NCBI GenBank assembly: GCA_902478605.1
Contig: CABSLQ010000097.1
Span: 1 to 7,586, forward strand
Source of the DNA: an uncultured Oscillospiraceae bacterium
GTDB lineage: Bacteria > Bacillota > Clostridia > Oscillospirales > Acutalibacteraceae
Length of the DNA: 7,586 nucleotides
Direction: 5' to 3'
Part shown: positions 1 to 5,286 of the stretch, one piece after another
Numbering within the stretch: position 1 is the first letter of the stretch
Layout of the letters: the number at the start of each line of letters is the position of its first letter
Translations under genes and position numbers: made by a program
The notes under the pieces: generated by a model
The model's input: only the letters and a program-made list of their open reading frames with translations
What the model was told of the DNA's origin: nothing
The model's database searches: none

Positions 1-166
1 TCCAGCCGTCTTTTTCCTGACGGCCCTGCACCACATAGCCTTCTGTGGTTTCGGCGCTCTGTACCTCCATCCCTTTGGCGGAGGACAGGAACGACGATAC
101 GGCGTTCGCCACTACCTGGGTACTCATACCGGCGGGCAGCCGGAATACTCTCGATTCATTTGCCAT
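1..166 (-). CDS. Small protein of unknown function, N-terminal part (runs off window)
   Basis: The ATG at 166-164 is preceded by a strong ribosome site (CTGGAGGGATATCT then ATG). The 55 visible residues begin MANESRVFRLPAG. A predicted helix follows (about residues 13-30, STQVVANAVSSFLSS), then strand-like segments around MEVQSAETTEGYVVQGRQ. There is no signal peptide or membrane segment, so it is probably cytoplasmic. The start lies 35 bp after the TAA at 202, in line with the other gaps in this operon, so it is probably the next cistron. The helix-then-strands layout loosely recalls the two small paralogues at 4540-4866 and 397-741, but I cannot align it convincingly. The 3' end is outside the window and no function can be assigned. 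Confidence 0.75.
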   Translation of the reverse strand, partial: MANESRVFRLPAGMSTQVVANAVSSFLSSAKGMEVQSAETTEGYVVQGRQEKDGW

Positions 167-201
167 AGATATCCCTCCAGATATTCAGATTCATTGTCTG
201 T

Positions 202-396
202 TTATTCGCTCTGCCGGGAGAGCGGCGCCCCGCATTCCGGACAGAATTTCACGCCCGGGGCAGCGGACGCGCCGCACGAGGGGCATACCGTACCGTCAGG
301 CGCGGCCGGAGTTTGTGCAGCAGTCTGCGCAGCCTTGGCCGCTTCCGCTTCCGCACGGATCCGGCCGATTTCCGCCTGTGCCTGCGCCGCTGTTCC
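202..396 (-). pseudogene. Zinc-ribbon tail separated from its gene by an amber codon
   Basis: Directly after the TAG at 399-397, in the same frame, 64 codons run to a TAA at 204-202. They encode an Ala/Gln/Glu-rich, probably helical linker beginning GTAAQAQAEIGRIRAEAEA and then a zinc ribbon. The ribbon is two CxxC knuckles separated by 10 residues (CPSCG at about 283-271 and CPECG at about 241-229), followed by GAPL. Before the first Cys this tail has no ATG, GTG or TTG and no ribosome site, so it can hardly be a separate gene. An Ala-rich linker followed by a CPxCG...FCPECG ribbon is a common C-terminal module in Firmicutes. It reads as the native C-terminus of 397-741, cut off by a nonsense mutation or a base-call error (CAG or TGG to TAG). 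With the tail included, the gap to the next gene is 35 bp, which fits the operon; without it the gap would be 230 bp. Confidence 0.7.
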
Positions 397-741
397 CTAT
401 ACGGCATAATGCCGGTCCGGCACGAAACAGCGGCGGTTGATCATCAGCTCGTTCTCAAGGTACTGGGCAACCTTATCGGCTACGGCGGTCACCGCCCGTT
501 CCTCTCCCTGGGCCGACAGGCCGGGACAGGGTTCACGCATGGAAACCGTCAGTCCGGTCCCCACATCCTGTATCTCTGTCGAAAGGCTGAAGGTGCTGAC
601 GTTCCCGTAAACCGAAAGCCGGGCGACCACCGCGCCGCTTTCCTCTTTCCGGTATTCCGCCCCCTCCGCGTCCAGCACGTCGTAAACGGCCATCTGCACA
701 TACCGCCGGACATAGGGAAGGAGCCTTTTCACCTGACGCAT
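397..741 (-). CDS. Small alpha/beta protein, paralogue of 4540-4866, ending at an in-frame amber codon
   Basis: The chosen start is the ATG at 741-739 (MRQVKRLLPYVRRYV), behind AAGGAGGGAAACGG. The frame is open further up, to an ATG at 825, but that would overlap the upstream lipoprotein and has no ribosome site. The product is 114 residues with no signal peptide: an N-terminal helix (about 5-25), several predicted strands, and a C-terminal helix (about 78-97). It is clearly homologous to the first gene of the operon: both carry LPYVR, VY-x-VL, a GT-x-LTVS block followed by R-x-PC-x-G, and a LEN-x-LM helix. The ORF stops at TAG (399-397), but the same frame continues to 202 and encodes a zinc ribbon, so the intact protein was probably 179 residues. 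The function is unknown. Confidence 0.75.
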   Translation of the reverse strand: MRQVKRLLPYVRRYVQMAVYDVLDAEGAEYRKEESGAVVARLSVYGNVSTFSLSTEIQDVGTGLTVSMREPCPGLSAQGEERAVTAVADKVAQYLENELMINRRCFVPDRHYAV

Positions 742-793
742 TCCGTTTCCCTCCTTGTCATGTATTCCTTGTTTGCGGTTTTCCGCCGCTTCC

Positions 794-1930
794 CTATTCG
801 ATGTAACCGCTGATGGGCTCTGCATACATTTTGTTTTCAGTCACCGGCTTGTAGCGGTCACTGCCGGTGCTTTCATACCATCCGGCCTCCGCCCGGTAGA
901 TTTCGCCGGTCTGCGTGTCGTACACGCGCTCGTAGCCGCCGGTTTCGTCGCTCTGCATCTGGCTGGTGATGTCCTGCTCGACGTTCCGGTCCTCCCAGGC
1001 CGCCATGATGATTTCCAGCCTCTCGTTGGTGATGCGGCTGATTTCCTTTGACATCGCCACCTTTTCTTCACCGGCCTGCTCAGTGGCTTTTACGAAACTC
1101 TCAGAATAGGCGAGCGTTCCAAGGCATTTGGTGAGGACGCTCTCCCATTCGATGAAGGTATCCTTCGCGGCGGTGACCGCCATGACGTTGTATGCCATGT
1201 AGTAGCCGCCGTCCGCCCGGGGGATGATATATCCTACCGGCAGTCCTGCGGCAATATCAACGCTTCCGAAGTCCACCACCGACGCGGCGAACATCCCCTC
1301 GCCTTCCTTGCCGTTTTCGGTAAAGGACGCCCGCAGCGTCTCTTCTCCCAGAGCATACGAGGACAGGAGGCTGGCCGAGGCAAAGCGGTCGGTCACGGCA
1401 AAGCCGTCAAACCGGGGGAAGGTATAGCCGGCATAGCTCGGCTCCCACTGCTCTACAAACGCCGCGTATTCCGAAAACAGCTTGAAAAAGTTTTCGGTGG
1501 AGGGGGTTGTCAGCACCGGCGCCTGGGAAAGCATCTGCGCCCATGTGTTCCCCATGGTGACGTTATACGCATAGGCGTCCTTTCCCTCCTGGCTGTGCAG
1601 CAGGCCCTCCGCCTTCAGCAGGACAAACATCTGGTTGAGGGGCTGGCTGGGATCCTGCACCCGGATGGAATGGTACATGGCCGTACCGCCGCTGGTGACT
1701 GTCCAGCCCTTGGGGATCTGCAGGCTGAAATCCGCCGTTTCATACAGCTCGGTTTCGATGGACCTGGCCGCTGTCTCAGTGATTTTTACGTCGTTTTCTT
1801 CTTTCGTGATGGTCCCGTCGCTGTTGACGACAGGCTCCTTTCCGCCCGGCTGCCCCTGCCCGGCGCAACCGGCGAGGGAGAGCGCCAGCGCCGCCGCCAG
1901 CAGCAGGGATAATACGCTTTTCTTTTTCAT
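794..1930 (-). CDS. Lipoprotein of unknown function with C-terminal TGEIYRA motif
   Basis: This 378-residue protein starts at the ATG at 1930-1928 behind AGGAGG with a 9-nt spacer. It has a classic lipoprotein signal: KKK n-region, Leu/Ala-rich core, lipobox LAGC with Cys22. A short Gly/Pro-rich linker follows. From about residue 60 there is a globular domain opening FSLQIPKGWTV, a pattern seen in PsbP/DUF1795-like extracellular domains (inferred from pattern only). Near residues 280-325 is a Glu/Lys-rich helical stretch (EKVAMSKEISRITNE). The C-terminus has YERVYDTQTGEIYRAEAGWY, a tail I associate with secreted clostridial proteins. It is expected on the outer face of the membrane. It starts 33 bp after the preceding lipoprotein and ends in TAG. 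It has no enzymatic motif that I recognise. Confidence 0.85.
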   Translation of the reverse strand: MKKKSVLSLLLAAALALSLAGCAGQGQPGGKEPVVNSDGTITKEENDVKITETAARSIETELYETADFSLQIPKGWTVTSGGTAMYHSIRVQDPSQPLNQMFVLLKAEGLLHSQEGKDAYAYNVTMGNTWAQMLSQAPVLTTPSTENFFKLFSEYAAFVEQWEPSYAGYTFPRFDGFAVTDRFASASLLSSYALGEETLRASFTENGKEGEGMFAASVVDFGSVDIAAGLPVGYIIPRADGGYYMAYNVMAVTAAKDTFIEWESVLTKCLGTLAYSESFVKATEQAGEEKVAMSKEISRITNERLEIIMAAWEDRNVEQDITSQMQSDETGGYERVYDTQTGEIYRAEAGWYESTGSDRYKPVTENKMYAEPISGYIE

Positions 1931-1963
1931 AGCAGAATGCCTCCTGATCGATTTTTATTAATT

Positions 1964-3160
1964 TCAATAGCCATCCAGAGCGAGGAGCTTCTCCATCACA
2001 TCCGGCGGGTATGCGATGTAGCCCGATTCATAGTCCTCGCCTATCGCCTCCGTGGCGGGGAGAAGCTTGTAGTCCGCCGTGATGATATAATCGTGGGCGA
2101 TGGTGAGCACGTCGCTGTAATACCGGCTCAGCAGCTCCAGCTTTACAAGCCGGTAGCGGTTGCCGCCGCCGAATTTTGGGAGATAGGCGGCGGGGGTGCC
2201 GTCGGCGTTAGTGGTCTTTTCCTCATAGCTCAGATCATTCTCGGAGATATCGTCGTACATGATCTGGTAAAACGCCTGATCGGTCGCCAGGATGTTCCCA
2301 TTTAAGATGGCAACCGCTTTTTCTCCGTCCCCCACGGCCTCGTCCGCCACCTCGTAAACAATATAGCCGTCCTCATCGTCGTCAAAATAAATCCCTTCAA
2401 AGTTCTCGGAGGGGAGCTGTCGTTCTGCCGCCGCCTCCAGCTTCCCGTCTGCGATCAGCAGATAGCTGCCTCCGACGTGCACAATCCGCTGGGCTCTGTC
2501 CCGCAGCCCGACGTCCTCGGTCAGCGTTTTTCCGTCTGCGTTGTAGCGCCAGGCGTGCGTCAGGACAGGATGGAGATACTTGCTCTCCGTCGCAGTGTAC
2601 GGGCCGTTGTTGCTGGCAGACTTGACCGAATACCGTTTGCCGCCCCGGTAGACCACCTCCAGGTCGGCGCCGTTGAAATCGTTGGCCTGGAGGTAGACGG
2701 GCTGTTCCGCAAGGGGCAGGGTTCCCACCTCCCGGCAGTTCTGTCCCCCCGGCAGGGTCGCGTCGCAGCGGTACTGATAGATTTTTCCGCCGGACAGGAA
2801 GACGCTGGACAGATTGCCGCCGGCCTTTTTGGGGTTGAGATCCGAAAAGACGGTTTGCAGGCTCAGCACGCCTTCTGCGCCGGTAAAGGTTTTGTAATCC
2901 GACTGGTCAAAGGCGACGCCCCGCTTTTTCAAAAGCTCCTGCTCCAGCGTTTCCGGCTCAGGTTCCGGCTCCGGCGCCGAAGCGGCAGGCGTGCTGCTGG
3001 CGGACGCTGTGGAGCTGCCTGTATCGGAAGACGGCTCCGAAGGCTCCGTCCCGCCGGAGCAGCCGACAAGCAGCAACCCCATCGCCAGCAGAAGCGGCAG
3101 CAGCCGCCTGCAGAGGCTTCGCTTTTTGGTATATTGAATCAAATCGGTTTGTTCGTTCAT
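1964..3160 (-). CDS. Lipoprotein of unknown function
   Basis: This 398-residue protein starts at the ATG at 3160-3158 behind CAGGAGGAAAGAGA. It has an unusually long N-region (MNEQTDLIQYTKKRS), a Leu-rich core and the lipobox LVGC with Cys34, so membrane anchoring by lipidation is likely. Residues about 36-70 are a Ser/Ala/Thr spacer ending in a PEPEPEPE run, typical of a cell-wall-spanning linker. The remaining roughly 320 residues appear beta-rich with many Tyr/Gly/Asp turns (for example YFDDDEDGYIVYEV) and no catalytic motif that I recognise. The start lies 42 bp after the hexosaminidase stop and the next lipoprotein starts 33 bp after its TGA, so it is embedded in the operon. A binding or sensory role at the surface is possible, but that is only inference. 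Confidence 0.85.
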   Translation of the reverse strand: MNEQTDLIQYTKKRSLCRRLLPLLLAMGLLLVGCSGGTEPSEPSSDTGSSTASASSTPAASAPEPEPEPETLEQELLKKRGVAFDQSDYKTFTGAEGVLSLQTVFSDLNPKKAGGNLSSVFLSGGKIYQYRCDATLPGGQNCREVGTLPLAEQPVYLQANDFNGADLEVVYRGGKRYSVKSASNNGPYTATESKYLHPVLTHAWRYNADGKTLTEDVGLRDRAQRIVHVGGSYLLIADGKLEAAAERQLPSENFEGIYFDDDEDGYIVYEVADEAVGDGEKAVAILNGNILATDQAFYQIMYDDISENDLSYEEKTTNADGTPAAYLPKFGGGNRYRLVKLELLSRYYSDVLTIAHDYIITADYKLLPATEAIGEDYESGYIAYPPDVMEKLLALDGY

Positions 3161-3202
3161 TCTCTTTCCTCCTGAAGCTGGTGTGCGGACAGCAGGGCTT
3201 TC

Positions 3203-3904
3203 TCAGCCCTCCAGTTTCAAAACCCCGCGGTTCACCTTCATGGCAAGGATCCGGCGCACACTTTGGTTGATCCGCTCTTCGCTGATTTCTCCCAACGCGA
3301 CCGCTTCCTCCAAAGCGGAGACGGCCGCCTGCGGGTTTGACGGGCAAAGCAGGATATCTACTCCTGCCGACACCGCACGGCGGGCGATTTCCCCGCTGGT
3401 ATAGGAGTCGGTCAGCGCCTTCATCTGCAGCCCGTCGGTAATGACCACTCCCTGAAAGCCCAGCTCCTCCCTGAGCAGCTCCGTGACGATGCGGTAGGAA
3501 AACGGCGCGGGCTGGGCGGCGTCGATTTCGGTCAGGATCAAATGCCCGATCATCACCATATCGCTGCCGGAGGCAATCCCCGCCCGAAAGGGCAGCAGTT
3601 CCTCCCGGCGCAGCTGTTCGAGGGGCTTCGACACATATACAGCGCCGTCATGGGAATCGGCCAGCGCATCCCCGTGGCCTGGGAAGTGCTTCAGCGTGGT
3701 TGCCACGCCGCCGCTGTGAAAGCCCCGGACCGCCTCAGGGATCAATTCAGCCGCCTGTGCGAAATCGTCGCTGTAAGCCCGGTCGCCGATGACCGTATTG
3801 TCCGGATTCGACCACACATCCGCCACCGGAGCCAGGTCGGCGTTAAATCCCAGCACCCGCATATCCGAAGCAATGGTGTGGGCGTTCTGCCTCGCGGTTT
3901 CCGC
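3203..3904 (-). pseudogene. nagZ: GH3 beta-N-acetylhexosaminidase, C-terminal part after a frameshift
   Basis: This is the downstream half of a glycoside hydrolase family 3 enzyme of the NagZ type, which removes N-acetylglucosamine from muropeptides or other glycans. The signature is clear: LAPVADVW, then KHFPGHGDALADSHD (the NagZ catalytic loop with the conserved Asp-x-His dyad), then VVITDGLQMKAL, which carries the Asp expected to be the nucleophile. It ends in the usual ALEEAVALGEISEERI helices and a TGA at 3205. The first in-frame ATG is at 3862 (MRVLGFN), with no ribosome site. Homology runs upstream of it to the G6 run at 3904-3909 (AETARQNAHTIASDMRV), so the true frame comes from the upstream fragment. 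On its own this piece lacks the first half of the TIM barrel. If one G were removed the two parts would join into a 433-residue protein. Confidence 0.85.
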
Positions 3905-4505
3905 CCCCCTGGTCCCTATACCCGAACATCGGCCCGATATATGTCGTACCCACCGTACTCATCAGCCGGTTGACGCGCCCGCCTTCCTCGTCGCAGGTCA
4001 GTATGAGCGGTATTTTGGAATAGCTCTGGGTGTTGGACAGCATTTTACATACCTGCTGCCGGCTTTTCAGGTTGGGACGGCTGTATATCAGGCCGCCCAC
4101 CGGCATATCAACAAGCGCCTGCCGTGTGGTTTCTCCGGCCGCTGTTACACCGGAAACGCCGGTGAGCAGTTCCGGGCTGAGAACCAGCATCTGGCATATC
4201 TTACCGCGCAGAGACATCCCTGCCAAAATATCGTCTATACTGCTCCAGGCGACAGAGGGCCTGCCGCTCTCCGGCGGCTTGCTCTGACTTTCAGGAACGC
4301 TTGACGACGGGGCGGACGGTTCGTACGCACTCTCCGCCATCTGAGATGGAGCCTGTGTCTCAGACGTTTCCTGCGACGCCGGTATGCCGGATTCCTGGGA
4401 AACAGAACTGCCCGAAGAAGTGCTGGGATTTGCACACCCGCCGGATATGGCGATGAAAGCGCAGCACAAGGCGGCGAGCATTCTCTTCCATTTTATCCCC
4501 GTCAT
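3843..4505 (-). pseudogene. nagZ: GH3 beta-N-acetylhexosaminidase lipoprotein, N-terminal part
   Basis: The ATG at 4505-4503 follows AGGAGGTGTGAGAA. The N-terminus has basic residues, a hydrophobic stretch and a Cys24 in a poor lipobox (SGGC), so lipoprotein export is likely. A Ser/Pro/Glu-rich spacer runs to about residue 88. The GH3 barrel then begins: SIDDILAGMSLRGKICQML, PVGGLIYSRPNLKS, and the substrate-side motif CDEEGGRVNRL. After about residue 200 (GYRDQG) the frame changes: residues GGNREAERPHHC onward are out-of-frame sequence ending at 3843. The cause is one extra G in a G6 run (plus-strand C6 at 3904-3909). With G5 the reading becomes RDQGAETARQNAHTIASDM and joins the C-terminal half. 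It may be a pseudogene, a phase-variable gene or a sequencing indel. The gene starts 34 bp after the stop of 4540-4866. Confidence 0.85.
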
Positions 4506-4539
4506 TTCTCACACCTCCTGTCCCCTGAAGCGGCGTTTT

Positions 4540-4866
4540 TTAAGCGTCTTCCTCCCCTTTCGTCATCAGGGTATTTTCCAAATGCCGGACGATCTGGTCC
4601 AGCATCTCCTGCAGAAGCCGGTACGCTCTCTGCTCCGGTATCCCGTCGCAGGGGCGGCGCAGCGAAACCGTCAGTTCGGTTCCAAACGCTTTTTCCTCCG
4701 CCGTTATGGAAAGGGAGACGTCTGTTCCGTCCTCTCTCCATTCGGCAATAACCCTTCCCGGCTCTTCCTCCCCAAAAGTAATCCCTTCCTGCCGCAGCAC
4801 GCCGTACACCGAGCGCAGGACAAAGGAGCGCACATAGGGAAGTTCTCTTTGAACGTATTCCATCAT
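4540..4866 (-). CDS. Small alpha/beta protein, first gene of the lipoprotein operon
   Basis: This 108-residue protein has no signal peptide or membrane segment. The ATG at 4866-4864 (MMEYVQRELPYVR) follows AGGAGGAGAAGA; the adjacent ATG at 4863 is an equally possible start. The layout is an amphipathic helix (about 5-25), acidic strands (GEEEPGRVIAEW), a GTELTVSLRRPCDG block, and a helix through LLQEMLDQIVRHLENTLM. It matches 397-741 along its whole length but lacks that gene's zinc-ribbon tail. Being cytoplasmic and first in an operon of lipoproteins, it may be an adaptor or regulator, but nothing in the sequence proves this. It is preceded by a 5' leader of roughly 170-210 nt carrying the palindromes. 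Confidence 0.75.
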   Translation of the reverse strand: MMEYVQRELPYVRSFVLRSVYGVLRQEGITFGEEEPGRVIAEWREDGTDVSLSITAEEKAFGTELTVSLRRPCDGIPEQRAYRLLQEMLDQIVRHLENTLMTKGEEDA

Positions 4867-4970
4867 TTCTTCTCCTCCTGAATTTTTGGGGAACCGCGGC
4901 AGACGCCGGGAAGTGGATTCTTACGCCCTCATTTTAGGTGAAAAGAGGCCGGATTGTCTATGCGTAAATC

Positions 4971-4976
4971 CCGCCA
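4971..4976. promoter_or_regulatory. Third CCGCCA half-site, in register with the twin palindromes
   Basis: CCGCCA here lies exactly 32 bp from the same hexamer in the first palindrome (5003-5008), which is 32 bp from that in the second (5035-5040). The left arm expected at 4961-4967 reads TGCGTAA instead of TGGCGGT, so only a half-site is preserved. It may be a weak third binding site or chance; the exact register is the argument for it. Confidence 0.35.
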
Positions 4977-4992
4977 ATCGTATCAAAACAGG

Positions 4993-5008
4993 TGGCGGTG
5001 AACCGCCA
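4993..5008. promoter_or_regulatory. Perfect 7-2-7 palindrome, putative operator 1
   Basis: TGGCGGT-GA-ACCGCCA is a perfect dyad of 7-bp arms with a 2-bp centre. The 7-2-7 layout is the topology bound by NarL-family and other LuxR-type HTH dimers, and such an HTH protein is encoded at 5287-6699. The dyad lies in the leader of the lipoprotein operon. On the plus strand it is followed by TTTTT, so a hairpin or terminator reading is a competing explanation. Confidence 0.55.
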
Positions 5009-5023
5009 TTTTTCAAAAAACCG

Positions 5024-5041
5024 ATGGCGGTCAACCGCCAT
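5024..5041. promoter_or_regulatory. Perfect 8-2-8 palindrome, putative operator 2
   Basis: ATGGCGGT-CA-ACCGCCAT contains the same 7-bp arms as operator 1, extended by one A:T pair, with its centre 32 bp away (about three helical turns, same face of the helix). It falls just after a minus-strand TATAAT at 5055-5050, where a start site near 5043 would put it at about +3 to +20. That suits repression by blocking RNA polymerase. In the transcript it could also fold into a GC-rich hairpin followed, three bases on, by a run of six U. Confidence 0.55.
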
Positions 5042-5043
5042 TT

Positions 5044-5093
5044 GTGCATATTATATAAATCAAAGCAACTATTTTGAGGCTTTATATATGCAC
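5044..5093. repeat. Gapped inverted repeat around the putative promoters
   Basis: GTGCATA (5044-5050) and TATAAA (5054-5059) are mirrored by TTTATA (5081-5086) and TATGCAC (5087-5093), with a 21-bp centre. The AT-rich arms overlap both candidate -10 boxes. It could be a regulator site or a DNA/RNA hairpin; AT-rich promoter sequence can also produce such symmetry by chance. In the rest of the 4867-5286 gap I see only the palindromes, the terminator at 5230-5275 and the ribosome site of the next gene. Confidence 0.35.
5050..5055 (-). promoter_or_regulatory. Candidate -10 box (TATAAT) for the lipoprotein operon
   Basis: The minus strand reads TATAAT, a perfect sigma-70 -10 hexamer, but 17 bp upstream there is only CTCAAA, a poor -35. 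An activator might therefore be needed. The implied start near 5043 would give a 5' leader of about 175 nt. Confidence 0.35.
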
Positions 5094-5111
5094 AACTTCT
5101 AATCGTTCCAA
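5083..5111 (-). promoter_or_regulatory. Alternative promoter, TTGGAA-17-TATATA
   Basis: On the minus strand TTGGAA (5111-5106) is followed after 17 bp by TATATA (5088-5083). Each box matches the sigma-70 consensus at four of six positions. Transcription from about 5076 would place both palindromes downstream of the start, where they could act as roadblock operators or RNA hairpins. It is an alternative or an addition to the TATAAT at 5055-5050. Confidence 0.35.
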
Positions 5112-5229
5112 ATAGGGGTTGAGGTGTACTTTTCGTTCCTGATTTTTCCTTTCCCGGATGCCGAATGGCGTAAATTTCATTTTTCAAGTGGGGAAAACGA
5201 TGTTTTTTATCAGGACAATTCGTTACCGC

Positions 5230-5275
5230 ACACAAAAACACCCTGCCTCTCCTGAGAGAAAGCAGGGTGTTCTTT
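5230..5275 (-). terminator. Rho-independent terminator after the LuxR-type regulator gene
   Basis: On the minus strand AACACCCTGC (5271-5262) pairs perfectly with GCAGGGTGTT (5246-5237). An inner stem CTCTC/GAGAG stacks above a three-base bulge. The U-rich tail TTTGTG follows, making five consecutive T with the end of the stem. The stem starts about 15 bp after the TAA of the regulator gene. The plus strand also has a T-rich flank (TTCTTTTATC), so it could work in both directions. It separates the regulator operon from the lipoprotein operon. Confidence 0.9.
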
Positions 5276-5286
5276 TATCCTGTATG

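Noticed and set aside
45..813. Overlapping plus-strand frames at the left end
   Set aside because: They are low-complexity shadows of the high-GC minus-strand genes, with no ribosome sites and no domain.
742..825. Longer N-terminus (ATG at 825) for the small protein at 397-741
   Set aside because: It would overlap the end of the upstream lipoprotein, has no Shine-Dalgarno, and the extra residues have no match in the paralogue, which starts level with the ATG at 741.
3904..3909. Programmed ribosomal frameshift in the hexosaminidase gene
   Set aside because: A +1 shift would be required, but I see no slow codon or stop at the site and no stimulatory element. An indel in the G run is simpler.
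4993..5041. CRISPR-like array
   Set aside because: There are only two full repeats of 16-18 bp with a 15-bp gap. They are palindromic operators or hairpins and no cas genes are in the window.
4886..5077. 63-codon plus-strand ORF across the palindromes
   Set aside because: It has no ribosome site or domain, and it runs through the operator repeats and antisense to the operon leader.
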